A DNA stretch of 64,000 nt from JBDIAG01 sp047974565 (GTDB taxonomy: Bacteria; Actinomycetota; Actinomycetes; Actinomycetales; CAWJMD01), in NCBI GenBank assembly GCA_047974565.1, contig JBKECN010000024.1, positions 124,001 through 188,000 on the forward strand, written 5' to 3'. Under the pieces are notes generated by a model. It was not told the DNA's origin and made no database searches. It saw only the letters and a list, made by a program, of their open reading frames with translations. Made by a program: the position numbers and the translations under genes. Within the stretch, counting starts at the first letter, position 1; the number at the start of each line of letters is the position of its first letter. Positions 45,092 through 61,965 of this stretch are shown here, in pieces.

Positions 45092-46282
45092 TCACTTGAT
45101 GATCTTGGTGACCCGGCCGGCGCCGACGGTCCGTCCACCCTCACGGATGGCGAACTTCAGGCCCTCCTCCATGGCGATCGGCTGGATCAGCTCGACCGTC
45201 ATCTCGGTGTTGTCGCCCGGCATGACCATCTCGACACCCTCGGGGAGGGTGATGACGCCGGTTACGTCCGTGGTACGGAAGTAGAACTGCGGACGGTAGT
45301 TCGAGTAGAAGGGGTTGTGACGCCCGCCCTCTTCCTTGGTCAGGATGTAGACCTGACCCTCGAAGTCGGTGTGCGGGGTGATGGTGCCCGGCTTGGCCAC
45401 CACCTGGCCACGCTCGACGTCCTCACGCTTGATGCCGCGCAGCAGCAGACCGCAGTTCTCGCCGGCCCACGCCTCGTCCATCTGCTTGTGGAACATCTCG
45501 ATACCGGTGACCGTGGTCTTCTGCTTCTCCCGGATGCCCAGGATCTCGACCTCGGAGTTGATCGGGAGCTTGCCCCGGTCGACCTTGCCGGTGACGACGG
45601 TGCCGCGGCCGGTGATGGTGAAGACGTCCTCGATGGGCATGAGGAAGGGCTTGTCCATGTCGCGGACCGGGTCCGGGACGTTCTCGTCCACGGCCTCGAG
45701 CAGCTCCTCGACGGACTTGACCCACTCGGCGTCGCCCTCGAGCGCCTTGAGCGCCGAGACCCGCACGACGGGCGCGTTGTCGCCGTCGAACTCCTGGGCG
45801 GACAGCAGCTCGCGGACCTCCAGCTCGACGAGTTCGAGGATCTCCTCGTCGTCGACCATGTCAGCCTTGTTGAGCGCGACCAGCAGGTAGGGCACACCGA
45901 CCTGACGGGCCAGCAGCACGTGCTCACGCGTCTGGGCCATCGGGCCGTCGGTGGCGGCGACCACGAGGATCGCGCCGTCCATCTGCGCAGCACCGGTGAT
46001 CATGTTCTTGATGTAGTCGGCGTGGCCCGGAGCGTCGACGTGCGCGTAGTGGCGCTTCTCCGTCTCGTACTCCACGTGCGCGATGTTGATGGTGATACCG
46101 CGCTGCTTCTCCTCCGGCGCCTTGTCGATCTCGTCGAAGGGCGTGAAGGGGTTCAGGTCCGGGTACTTGTCGTGCAGGACCTTGCTGATGGCGGCGGTCA
46201 GCGTCGTCTTGCCGTGGTCGACGTGGCCGATGGTGCCGATGTTGACGTGCGGCTTGGTCCGCTCGAACTTCGCCTTACCCAC
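45092..46282 (-). CDS. tuf: Elongation factor Tu
   Basis: 396 residues from a GTG preceded by AAGGAGGA. The GTPase motifs are GHVDHGKTTLT (G1), DAPGHADYI (G3) and NKADMVDD (G4), and the effector region contains RGITINIAHVEYE. The protein is the usual length and ends GAGRVTKIIK. EF-Tu delivers aminoacyl-tRNA to the ribosome. It is the last gene of the str operon, 156 bp after fusA, and is followed by a hairpin terminator. A separate promoter in the gap is possible but not clear. Confidence 0.99.
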   Translation of the reverse strand: MGKAKFERTKPHVNIGTIGHVDHGKTTLTAAISKVLHDKYPDLNPFTPFDEIDKAPEEKQRGITINIAHVEYETEKRHYAHVDAPGHADYIKNMITGAAQMDGAILVVAATDGPMAQTREHVLLARQVGVPYLLVALNKADMVDDEEILELVELEVRELLSAQEFDGDNAPVVRVSALKALEGDAEWVKSVEELLEAVDENVPDPVRDMDKPFLMPIEDVFTITGRGTVVTGKVDRGKLPINSEVEILGIREKQKTTVTGIEMFHKQMDEAWAGENCGLLLRGIKREDVERGQVVAKPGTITPHTDFEGQVYILTKEEGGRHNPFYSNYRPQFYFRTTDVTGVITLPEGVEMVMPGDNTEMTVELIQPIAMEEGLKFAIREGGRTVGAGRVTKIIK

Positions 46283-46438
46283 TCGGGGTTCCTCCTTGAA
46301 GCTACTTGGTTGATCGCTGACCCCGGCCTACCCGTGGGCAACGAGAGTTGAGTCTAGTCGCTGGGCAGGACGCCCGGCGACCACGTGCGGACCCCGGTCA
46401 CCGGGTCCGGAGCCCGTGCTCCGCACGTGGGGGCGAGG

Positions 46439-48556
46439 TCACTCGCCCCGGGTCTTCTTGATGATCTCGTCCGCGACCATCCTGGGCACCTCCGCGTAAT
46501 TCTGGAAGTGCATCGAGTACACCGCCCGACCCTGGGTCCTGGACCGCAGGTCGCCGACGTAACCGAACATCTCCGACAGCGGCACGTGCGCCTTGACGAC
46601 CTTGGCACCGCTGATGTCCTCCATGGACTGAATCTGTCCACGGCGGGAGTTGAGATCGCCGATCACGTCACCCATGTACTCCTCGGGGGTGCGCACCTCG
46701 ACGGCCATCACCGGCTCCAGCAGAACCGGGTCGGCTCGCCGAGCACCCTCCTTGAGGACCTGCGATCCGGCCAGCCGGAAGGCCATCTCCGAGGAGTCGA
46801 TGTCGTGCGCGGCGCCATCGACCAGGGTGGCCTTGATACCGACCATCGGATAGCCGGCCAGCACCCCCTGCTCCATCGCGTCCTGGATGCCCTTGTCCAC
46901 GCTCGGGATGTACTCGCGCGGGACGCGGCCACCGGTGACGGCGTTGACGAACTCGTAGGTGGCGCCCTCCTCGGACTGCTCCAGCGGTGCGAAGGTCACC
47001 TGCACCTTGGCGAACTGGCCCGACCCACCCGTCTGCTTCTTGTGGGTGTAGTCGATCTTCTCCACGGTGCGGCGGATCGTCTCGCGATAGGCCACCTGCG
47101 GCTTACCGACGTTCGCCTCGACCTTGAACTCACGGCGCATCCGGTCGACCAGGATGTCGAGGTGAAGCTCGCCCATCCCCTTGATGATCGTCTGGCCGGT
47201 CTCGTCGTCCTGCTCGACCTGGAAAGTCGGGTCCTCCTCGGCCAGCTTCTGGATCGCGATCGAGAGCTTCTCCTGGTCACCCTTGGTCTTGGGCTCGATG
47301 GCCACGTTGATCACCGGGTCGGGGAAGGTCATCGACTCCAGCACGATCGGGTGTGCCTGATCGCACAGGGTGTCACCAGTGGTGGTGTCCTTGAGGCCGA
47401 TCATCGCGTAGATGTGGCCCGCCGACGCCTCCTCCACCGGGTTCTCCTTGTTGGCGTGCATCTGGAAGAGCTTGCCGATCCGCTCCTTCTTGCCCTTGGT
47501 GGAGTTGAGCACCTGAGAGCCCGAGGCAACCCGGCCCGAGTACACCCGGACGAAGGTCAGCTTGCCGAAGAACGGGTGGGCCGCCACCTTGAAGGCCAGC
47601 GCCGCGAACGGCTCGGTCGCGTCCGCGTGCCGGGCGTGGTGGGAATCCTCGTTGCCCACGTCATGGCCGTGCACAGCGGGCACGTCCAGCGGGGACGGCA
47701 GGTAGTCCAGCACCGCGTCGAGCATCGGCTGCACGCCTCGGTTCTTGAACGCCGACCCACACAGCACCGGGTAGACCTCGGAGTTGATGGTCAGCTTGCG
47801 GACCGCACCCTTGATCTCCTCCGGGGTGAGTTCCTCGCCACCGAGGTACTTCTCCAGCAGGTCGTCGTCGGTCTCGGCGACGGTCTCCAGCAGCGCGTTG
47901 CGGTACTCCTGGGCACGCTCGAGCAGATCGGCAGGGATCTCCTGGATCTCGTACTTGGCACCCATCGTCACGTCGCCCTTGGCGTCGCCCGGCCAGACCA
48001 GCGCCCGCATGTAGATCAGGTCGACGACGCCGATGAAGTCGGACTCGGCGCCGATCGGGATCTGCAGCGGCAGCGGCTTGGCGCCCAACCGGTCGATGAT
48101 GGTCCGCACGGTGAAGTAGAAATCCGCGCCGAGCTTGTCCATCTTGTTGACGAAACAGATCCGCGGGACGTCGTACTTGTCCGCCTGGCGCCACACCGTC
48201 TCGGACTGGGGCTCCACGCCCTCCTTGCCGTCGAAGACGGCGACGGCACCGTCGAGCACCCGCAGCGACCGCTCGACCTCAACGGTGAAGTCGACGTGGC
48301 CGGGGGTGTCGATGATGTTGATCTGGGTGCCCTCCCAGAAGCAGGTGGTGGCCGCGGAGGTGATGGTGATTCCCCGCTCCTGCTCCTGCTCCATCCAGTC
48401 CATGGTGGCTGCGCCGTCGTGGACCTCACCGATCTTGTAGTTGACGCCGGTGTAGAAGAGGATGCGCTCGGTCGTCGTCGTCTTGCCGGCGTCGATGTGC
48501 GCCATGATTCCGATATTGCGGACCTTCGTGAGGTCTGTCAGCACGTCCTGTGCCAC
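46439..48556 (-). CDS. fusA: Elongation factor G
   Basis: 705 residues from a GTG preceded by GAAGGA. G1 is AHIDAGKTTTTERIL, G3 is DTPGHVDFT and G4 is NKMDKLGADF. The five-domain length is normal, with the C-terminal domains ending ADEIIKKTRGE. It catalyses ribosomal translocation and takes part in recycling. It lies 178 bp downstream of rpsG. Confidence 0.99.
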   Translation of the reverse strand: MAQDVLTDLTKVRNIGIMAHIDAGKTTTTERILFYTGVNYKIGEVHDGAATMDWMEQEQERGITITSAATTCFWEGTQINIIDTPGHVDFTVEVERSLRVLDGAVAVFDGKEGVEPQSETVWRQADKYDVPRICFVNKMDKLGADFYFTVRTIIDRLGAKPLPLQIPIGAESDFIGVVDLIYMRALVWPGDAKGDVTMGAKYEIQEIPADLLERAQEYRNALLETVAETDDDLLEKYLGGEELTPEEIKGAVRKLTINSEVYPVLCGSAFKNRGVQPMLDAVLDYLPSPLDVPAVHGHDVGNEDSHHARHADATEPFAALAFKVAAHPFFGKLTFVRVYSGRVASGSQVLNSTKGKKERIGKLFQMHANKENPVEEASAGHIYAMIGLKDTTTGDTLCDQAHPIVLESMTFPDPVINVAIEPKTKGDQEKLSIAIQKLAEEDPTFQVEQDDETGQTIIKGMGELHLDILVDRMRREFKVEANVGKPQVAYRETIRRTVEKIDYTHKKQTGGSGQFAKVQVTFAPLEQSEEGATYEFVNAVTGGRVPREYIPSVDKGIQDAMEQGVLAGYPMVGIKATLVDGAAHDIDSSEMAFRLAGSQVLKEGARRADPVLLEPVMAVEVRTPEEYMGDVIGDLNSRRGQIQSMEDISGAKVVKAHVPLSEMFGYVGDLRSRTQGRAVYSMHFQNYAEVPRMVADEIIKKTRGE

Positions 48557-48734
48557 GTCATCCTTCTTTCTGCGGCATGGGCAAGGGGTGTCGTCTGCTG
48601 CCCAGGGTCTGGGAGGGGCCGTGCCCGGAGGCCCGCCGGAGACGAGTGGTGGGCTCGGCTCACTGACTCCGGTGAGAGAACCGCTCCAGCAAAGTATGGC
48701 GAAACGGGCACCATCACGGCGCCCGTTCGCGATA

Positions 48735-49204
48735 TCACCAGCGGTAGTGAGCGAACGCCTTGTTCGATTCAGCCATCTTGTGGGTGTCCTCGCGGCGCTT
48801 CACCGCGGCGCCAAGGCCGTTGGAAGCGTCGAGGATCTCGTTCATCAGCCGCTCGGTCATGGTCTTCTCCCGGCGAGCCTGGGCGTAGCCGACGAGCCAA
48901 CGCAACGCGAGCGTGGTGGCGCGGTTGGGCTTGACCTCGACCGGCACCTGGTAGGTGGCGCCGCCGACTCGGCGGGACTTCACCTCCAGGGCGGGCTTGA
49001 CGTTGTCGAGCGCCCGCTTGAGGGTGATCACCGGGTCGTTGCCGCTCTTCTCGCGGGTGCCCTCCAGGGCGCCGTAGACGATCCGCTCGGCGGTGGACTT
49101 CTTGCCGTCCTGGAGCACCTTGTTCACCAGCTGGGTGACCATCGGTGAGCCGTAGACGGGGTCGGTGATCAGCGGCCGCTTGGGGGCCGGGCCCTTGCGG
49201 GGCA

Positions 49205-49205
<1 letters not shown>
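48735..49205 (-). CDS. rpsG: 30S ribosomal protein S7
   Basis: 156 residues, the standard length. MPRKGPAPKRPLITDPVYGS at the start and NKAFAHYRW at the end are diagnostic. It binds the 3' domain of 16S rRNA. The ATG shares one base with the rpsL stop (TGATG), and a GAAGGAGAAGAG RBS lies inside the end of rpsL, so the two are coupled. Confidence 0.99.
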
Positions 49206-49579
<374 letters not shown>

Positions 49580-50040
49580 TACGCGTTTCCTGCTTTCGTG
49601 TCGTCGTGCATGGTCGTGCGCTGTGGTTGGCGGTTCTTGCGTGCACGCGGGTTGCGGGGCACTATGTGGGCCTCGACCCACGACCCTCGCAGTCGGACGT
49701 GTCGCCACACCGCGGGGTTGCGACCCCGGGCAGCGCGCACACGTGTCCCGGGTCGGACAACCTGAGTAGATTACCGGGTGAGGTGTGGGGGGTCAAAACC
49801 TCATCCGCCCACCCGGCGTGGGCGGTGCCGGCCCGAGAGATTCGAACCGAGCGTCGGCGCGCATGGACGAGGTCCGAACCGTCCGGATCCGACCCGATCT
49901 GTCCCGCTGCGCGATCGGCCCGGATGCACTGGGGCCGGGCACTACGGCCCAGGGACTGCTGGTGTCTTTCGGCTACAACTCCAGCCGAAATTGACAAATT
50001 CCCCCCAACCGGCCCACTTCGGTTCCTAGGATGCGCTGTT
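49580..50040. other. Divergent interval: str operon leader and promoter, SGNH hydrolase upstream region
   Basis: No gene is supported in 461 bp. The left part is the untranslated leader of rpsL, the str promoter lies at 49768-49796, and the right part precedes the SGNH hydrolase. TAGGAT at 50027-50032 ends 8 nt before that gene's ATG and could be a -10 for a nearly leaderless mRNA. TTGACA at 49991 is 30 bp away from it, too far to pair. Confidence 0.6.
49768..49796 (-). promoter_or_regulatory. Promoter of the str operon
   Basis: On the minus strand TTGACC (49796-49791), a 17-bp spacer and TAATCT (49773-49768) fit the housekeeping consensus. The expected start site is near 49761, about 180 nt before the rpsL GTG. 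Confidence 0.8.
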
Positions 50041-51141
50041 ATGTGGGGAGTTCAGCCGCGCCGCGTGTTCGTTGCCATCGCCGCCATCGTCGGCCTGCTG
50101 GTGGGGGTCGCCCCGGCGCAAGCCGCCACGCCCAGTTATGTCGCCCTCGGCGACAGCTACTCCTCCGGATTGGGCACCCGCTCGTACCTCAATGACGGCA
50201 CCTCGTGCATGCGATCGGTGTACGCCTATCCCTCGCTGCTGGCCGCCGACCGCGGAATGTCGCTCAGCCTGCGGGCCTGCTCCGGGGCCAGGATCTCCGA
50301 CGTACGCACCGCACAACTGCCGGCGCTGTCGGCCGGGACCAGTTATGTGACCATCAGCGTGGGCGGCAACGACGCCGGTTTCGTGGACGTGCTCACCGAG
50401 TGCGCCAAGCCGGCGTGGATGAGCGACTGCTACGGGCGGATCAACCAGGCCGAGAGCATCGTGCGCAACCAACTGCCCAGCCAGCTGTCCAGCCTGTACG
50501 CCGAGATCAAGGCCCGAGCCCCGCAGGCCAAGGTCACCGTGGTGGGCTATCCGCGGCTGTTCAACGGCACCGACTGCAGCTGGTTCACCTGGTTCTCCAG
50601 CCAGGAGATGAGCCGCCTGAACGGCACCGCAGACCTGCTCAACTCCGTCACCCGCAACGCGGCGGCCTCGTCCGGCATCGGTTTCGCCGACCCGACCAGG
50701 GCCTTCACCGGCCATGCCGTCTGCGACCGCACCGAGTGGCTCAACGGCCTGTCGGTGCCGGTCAGCGAGTCCTTCCACCCGAACCGCAGCGGTCACGCCT
50801 CGGGCTACCTGCCGGTGGTCGCCCCCAGCGCCCCGGTGGCCTCGCCGCTGGCGCTGACCTCGGCCGAGCAGACCGGGTCGGCCTCCGCTGAGTCTGGCAC
50901 CGTCGGCTCCACGATGAATCCGGCAACTCAGACCGCGGCACTGACCGCCGACGCCCGCCGCTTCACCGTCACCGACCGCGCCATCGTCCCGGAGACCATC
51001 GCCCGCGTCGACCTGCACTCCCCGGCAGCCCGGGCCGCGGCCGCCCGCGCCGGAGTGAACGTCGACGACCGAGCGAGTGTCGACGCCGCAGACCGGATCT
51101 GGTCGCAGCGGCAGGCGGCCGCTGCGGCGGCTGCGGAGTAG
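50041..51141 (+). CDS. Secreted SGNH/GDSL hydrolase
   Basis: The ATG at 50041 gives 366 residues with a Sec signal ending APAQAAT near residue 29. Block I is YVALGDSYSSGLG with the nucleophilic serine, block III is SVGGNDAGF, and block V is SFHPNRSGH with the catalytic histidine. Cysteines are placed as in secreted actinobacterial lipases/esterases. The last 100 residues are Ala-rich and of no known fold. It is an extracellular ester hydrolase; the lipid or glycan-ester substrate is not evident. Confidence 0.9.
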   Translation: MWGVQPRRVFVAIAAIVGLLVGVAPAQAATPSYVALGDSYSSGLGTRSYLNDGTSCMRSVYAYPSLLAADRGMSLSLRACSGARISDVRTAQLPALSAGTSYVTISVGGNDAGFVDVLTECAKPAWMSDCYGRINQAESIVRNQLPSQLSSLYAEIKARAPQAKVTVVGYPRLFNGTDCSWFTWFSSQEMSRLNGTADLLNSVTRNAAASSGIGFADPTRAFTGHAVCDRTEWLNGLSVPVSESFHPNRSGHASGYLPVVAPSAPVASPLALTSAEQTGSASAESGTVGSTMNPATQTAALTADARRFTVTDRAIVPETIARVDLHSPAARAAAARAGVNVDDRASVDAADRIWSQRQAAAAAAAE

Positions 51142-51248
51142 GGATCGCGCAGGACACGATCCACCCCTTCGTCACCGGCCCACCCGACCAATCTCCAGGT
51201 CGATCGGTCCCTGCCCGGATCCAGACGGCAGGAGTGCGGTGAGTTGAC

Positions 51249-51272
51249 GTCGTGGGTACCGGCACCCACGAC
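51249..51272. promoter_or_regulatory. Perfect 9-bp inverted repeat upstream of the permease
   Basis: GTCGTGGGT and ACCCACGAC flank a 6-bp spacer. TTGACG overlaps its left edge (51244-51249), and a further GTGGGTGTACC follows at 51281. It is 76 bp before the permease ATG, a typical operator position; it could also act as a terminator hairpin for the SGNH gene. Confidence 0.55.
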
Positions 51273-51347
51273 GAAACGCCGTGGGTGTACCTTGTCGCAC
51301 CATCCCTCATCGGAGCGGGCACGGCCGATCAGTGAAGGAAGCCGACA

Positions 51348-52790
51348 ATGTCTGACACGCATCATCACTCGCGCCCAGGCCATGCCGAGGGCGAGGGCTT
51401 CACCCGAGTGCTGGGACGCTTCGACGTCCTGGCCGTCGCCTTCGGAGCCATGATCGGCTTCGGCTGGATCGTGCTGACCGGCACCTTCATCGAAAGTGCC
51501 GGCTCGCTGGGCTCGGCGCTGGCCTTCGTCGCCGGTGGCGTGGTCATTCTGCTCGTGGCGCTGACCTACGCGGAGTTGGTCTCTGCCATGCCACACGTCG
51601 GCGGCGAGCACAACTACGTGCTGCGGGCGATGGGCTCGCGGCCGGCCTTCTTCACCTCGTGGATGCTGGTGCTGGGCTATGTCAGCGTGGTCGCCTTCGA
51701 GGCGGTGGCCCTCCCCCAGACCCTGCTGTACCTGTTCCCGGACATGCTGATCGGCAAACTCTGGACGGTCGCCGGGTACGACGTCTATGCCTCGTGGATG
51801 GCCGTCGGCATCCTCGCCTCCGTCGGGATCACCGCGCTCAACGTGCGAGGTGTGCGGCCCACCGCGGTGTTCCAGACGGTGGCCGTCGCCTTCCTGCTGG
51901 TGGTCGGCGCGATGCTGCTGACCGGGTCCTTCGTCGGCGGTGACTCCCGCAACCTCGAGCCCCTCTTCACCGGCGGGGTGAGTGGCTTTCTCGCCGTGCT
52001 GGTGGCCACGCCCTTCCTGTTCGTCGGCTTCGACGTGATCCCGCAGTCGGCCGAGGAGATCAACCTCGAGTCACGCAAGATCGGGCAGGTCCTGCTGCTG
52101 TCGGTCTTCATGGCGGTGGCCTGGTACGTCATGGTGATGCTCACCGTGTCCTCGGCGCTGCCCGCCTCGGTGCTGGCCCAGTCGGATCTGGCCGCGGCCG
52201 ACGGGATGAGCCAGTTGTGGGGCAGCCCGATCTTCGGTCAGATCCTGGTCCTGGGGGGTATTGCCGGGATCCTCACGTCCTGGAACGGCTTCCTCATCGG
52301 CGCGAGTCGGCTCATCTATGCGATGGCCCGCTCGGGGATGCTGCCGTCCTGGTTTGCCAAGCTGCACCCGACCTACAAGACCCCGGTCAACGCGATCATC
52401 TTCGTCGGTGGCCTGGCCACCTTGTCGCCGTTCTTCGGTCGCCCGGCCCTGGTCTGGCTGGTCGACGCCGGCGGGCTGGCCATCATCGTGGCCTTCCTCA
52501 TGGTGTCGCTGAGTTTCGTCGTGCTGCGGGCCAAGGAGCCGGACATGCCCCGGCCCTTCACCACCCCGGGTGGGATGGTCACCGGAGTCCTGGCGGTGGT
52601 GCTCGCCGCGAGCCTGGCGATCCTGTTCATGCCCGGGATGAGCGCCGCCCTGGTGTGGCCGCAGGAGTGGGCCATCGTGCTGGCCTGGGCGGTCCTGGGT
52701 GCGGTCTTCATGGCCCGGCTGCCGAAGGTCACCCCCGGCAAGGACGCCGAGCATGAACTGATGGTCAAGACCGGTCGGCTGCCCGGCTGA
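51348..52790 (+). CDS. APC-superfamily amino acid permease
   Basis: 480 residues with about 12 hydrophobic helices and a His-rich N-terminus. FGAMIGFGWIVLTGTFIESA is the helix 1 unwound region that binds the substrate amino group, and VGGEHNYVLRAMG is the family loop after helix 2. It is probably a proton- or sodium-coupled uptake system or an exchanger for an amino acid or amine. A GAAGGA RBS precedes the ATG. It appears monocistronic, with a palindrome array directly downstream. Confidence 0.92.
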   Translation: MSDTHHHSRPGHAEGEGFTRVLGRFDVLAVAFGAMIGFGWIVLTGTFIESAGSLGSALAFVAGGVVILLVALTYAELVSAMPHVGGEHNYVLRAMGSRPAFFTSWMLVLGYVSVVAFEAVALPQTLLYLFPDMLIGKLWTVAGYDVYASWMAVGILASVGITALNVRGVRPTAVFQTVAVAFLLVVGAMLLTGSFVGGDSRNLEPLFTGGVSGFLAVLVATPFLFVGFDVIPQSAEEINLESRKIGQVLLLSVFMAVAWYVMVMLTVSSALPASVLAQSDLAAADGMSQLWGSPIFGQILVLGGIAGILTSWNGFLIGASRLIYAMARSGMLPSWFAKLHPTYKTPVNAIIFVGGLATLSPFFGRPALVWLVDAGGLAIIVAFLMVSLSFVVLRAKEPDMPRPFTTPGGMVTGVLAVVLAASLAILFMPGMSAALVWPQEWAIVLAWAVLGAVFMARLPKVTPGKDAEHELMVKTGRLPG

Positions 52791-52844
52791 CACGGGCTGG
52801 CACCCGGCAGCGCCGCCCAGGGGCACCGTTGGCCCCAGCACATC

Positions 52845-53558
52845 GTCACCCGGGTGACGTTTGGCAGCGGCACACCGTCACCCGGGTGACGTTTGGCCTC
52901 CACCGGCAACCCCTATCGCCACCCCAGGCGGCACATCGTCACCAGGGTGACGTTTGGCAGCGGCACATCGTGACCCAGGTGACGTTTGGGCCCCACCGGC
53001 AACCTCTATCGCCACCTCAGCCGGCACATCGTCACCAGGGTGACGTTCGGCAGCCACCCGCAGCCGCACACCGCCACCCCAGCCGGAACATCGTGACCCA
53101 GGTGACCTTTCGCCTCCACCGGCAACCTCTATCGCCACCCCAGGCGGCACACCGTCACCCGGGTGACGTTCGGCAGCCACCCGCAGCCGCACACCGCCAC
53201 CCCAGCCGGCAAATCGTCACCCAGGTGACCTTTGGCCCCCACCGGCAACCTCTATCGCCACCTCAGCCGGCACATCGTCACCAGGGTGACATTTGGCAGC
53301 GACACATCGTCACCCAGGTGACGTTTGGCAGCCACCCGCAGCCGCACACCGCCACCCCAGCCGGCACATCGTCACCCAGGTGACGTTTGGCCCCCACCGG
53401 CAACCCCTATAGGCACCCCAGGCGGCACACCGTCACCCGGGTGACGTTCGGCAGCGGCACATCGTCACCCCGGCCGGAACATCGTGACCCGGGTGACCTT
53501 TGGCCTCCACCGGCAACCCCTATCGCCACCCCGGCCGGCACATCGTTACCCGGGTGAC
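52845..53558. repeat. Array of 14 near-identical 14-bp palindromes
   Basis: Fourteen copies of GTCACCCGGGTGAC or one- to two-base variants (GTCACCAGGGTGAC, GTGACCCAGGTGAC) begin at 52845, 52877, 52938, 52970, 53031, 53093, 53154, 53216, 53277, 53309, 53371, 53432, 53484 and 53545. Spacings are 32, 61-62 and once 52 bp. The intervening DNA is also repeated, in a short type (containing GTTTGGCAGCGGCACA) and a long type (containing CCACCGGCAACC then CTATCGCCACC). A weaker symmetric element near CGCCACCCCAGGCGG lies in long spacers. The 61/62-bp period breaks any reading frame, so it is not coding. It occupies almost all of the 780-bp gap between the permease and the gene at 53571. Function unknown. 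Confidence 0.92.
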
Positions 53559-53570
53559 GTTTGGCCGGTC

Positions 53571-54269
53571 CTACCCGGGGCCTGACGATGCAGCGGCGAG
53601 CGCCTCGATCTGGGCAGTCACCTCATGGGCGAAGCCGTCCCGGCACATTCCCCCGTAACGAAGTTCATGGTTGCCCGCCGCGAGCGGCTCGGTCAGCACC
53701 CACAGGCCGGTGACGCAGGCGCGGACCTGCATCGGAGATTCTGCATCGACAAACGGGTTGCCCGGAGCCAGGGACAGCGGGACCTGGCGCAGCGGCACCT
53801 CGACCAGTTCGAGGCCGACCCCATCCAGTTCGACGAAGGCCTCCAGCGCGCCCAGCCGGGGGCTGCGCCCGAGAAACAGCACGGGGAGCGAGATAGCCCA
53901 CAAGGCCGGGACGAAGAGCGGACGCCCGGCCGGCATGCTCCACCGCCGGTGTTGGGTGCCCCCCATGGCCGTGGCAACCATCCACGGTTCCCCCGGCAGC
54001 ACGCCAGCCGGCTGTCCTTGACCGGCTCGAGCCCCGGTGGGGTCGGTCGCTGGGTTGATCGGGATCGGGGTCCCCACCGCCCACTGCCACCAGGTAGCCA
54101 CATGCCGGTCGAGATCATCCGAGCGTGACACGACGACAGGCCGGCGTACCAGCGCCGACCCAAGGGCAGCGTTCACCGGGCGAGTCACACCATCACCATC
54201 GGCAGATACCGAGAGGCTCCCAACCGGCTGGCCGCCGGGGCAGGTGGTAAGGGGCACGCATTCACCCAT
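53571..54269 (-). CDS. Conserved protein of unknown function (WWQWA-motif family)
   Basis: 232 residues from an ATG at 54269; a GTG at 54344 is in frame but lies in the loop of the rpoC terminator. WWQWAVGTPIPINPATDPTG, GEPWMVATAMGG and RRWSMPAGRPLFVPALW recall a family of secreted bacterial proteins with the pattern WWQWA..NP..D.TG..C..GQ..VWFLAG..GG...R.C.VPAGKA.FFP. The cysteines that family usually has are absent from these positions. No signal peptide is visible with either start, so the start is uncertain. Its 3' end is 13 bp from the palindrome array. I do not know its function. Confidence 0.6.
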   Translation of the reverse strand: MGECVPLTTCPGGQPVGSLSVSADGDGVTRPVNAALGSALVRRPVVVSRSDDLDRHVATWWQWAVGTPIPINPATDPTGARAGQGQPAGVLPGEPWMVATAMGGTQHRRWSMPAGRPLFVPALWAISLPVLFLGRSPRLGALEAFVELDGVGLELVEVPLRQVPLSLAPGNPFVDAESPMQVRACVTGLWVLTEPLAAGNHELRYGGMCRDGFAHEVTAQIEALAAASSGPG

Positions 54270-54327
54270 CCGGAGCCAAGGCCACGCCGCCAACACCGCC
54301 ACGGCACGCCCAGGCGAGTTCCCGGCA

Positions 54328-54368
54328 GGCGAAAACCCCCGCACCGCAGGGGTACGGGGGCTTTCGCC
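54328..54368 (-). terminator. rpoC terminator hairpin
   Basis: GGCGAAAACCCCCG pairs with CGGGGGCTTTCGCC with one mismatch across a 13-nt loop, 40 bp after the rpoC stop. On the minus strand the second arm contains a short T run. It separates rpoBC from the downstream unknown gene. Confidence 0.78.
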
Positions 54369-54407
54369 GAGACGATCCTGACGTTGAACCGCAGGATCGT
54401 GTACAGG

Positions 54408-58277
<3,870 letters not shown>

Positions 58278-58367
58278 TACGTGCTCCTTGCTTTCGATTC
58301 ACACTCGTCACGTTCAGTTGTGGCCCGCAGTCGGCGGCCGTGGTGGCCGCACTGGGGGTTCGGGCCG

Positions 58368-58389
58368 CGCGAGCCGCTTCCGGCTCGCG
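58368..58389. other. Strong hairpin in the rpoB-rpoC spacer
   Basis: CGCGAGCCG and CGGCTCGCG form a perfect 9-bp stem closed by a 4-nt loop (GAAG on the transcribed minus-strand RNA). It lies in the 205-bp gap between rpoB and rpoC and could be a processing site or a partial attenuator. Confidence 0.6.
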
Positions 58390-58482
58390 GGCGGGTTCCG
58401 GCGGGACGCTGCCCCGCGCCGGGTGCTCCCGCCGGGGCCGCAGCTGCGACCCCGGCGTGGAGCGACCTGTCGGAACCGGCAC

Positions 58483-61965
<3,483 letters not shown>

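Noticed and set aside
46385..48934. 849-codon plus-strand frame opposite fusA
   Set aside because: Antisense shadow of EF-G.
49991..50032. TTGACA with TAGGAT as a promoter of the SGNH gene
   Set aside because: The two elements are 30 bp apart, far from the 16-18 bp needed; only TAGGAT remains a candidate -10.
52829..53383. 184-codon plus-strand open frame through the palindrome array (HRHPGDVW-like repeats)
   Set aside because: It is the translation of a DNA repeat whose 61/62-bp period shifts frame; there is no RBS and the neighbouring units are read in different frames.
52845..53558. Possible CRISPR array
   Set aside because: The inter-palindrome sequences recur instead of being unique, the repeats are only 14 bp, and no cas genes are present.
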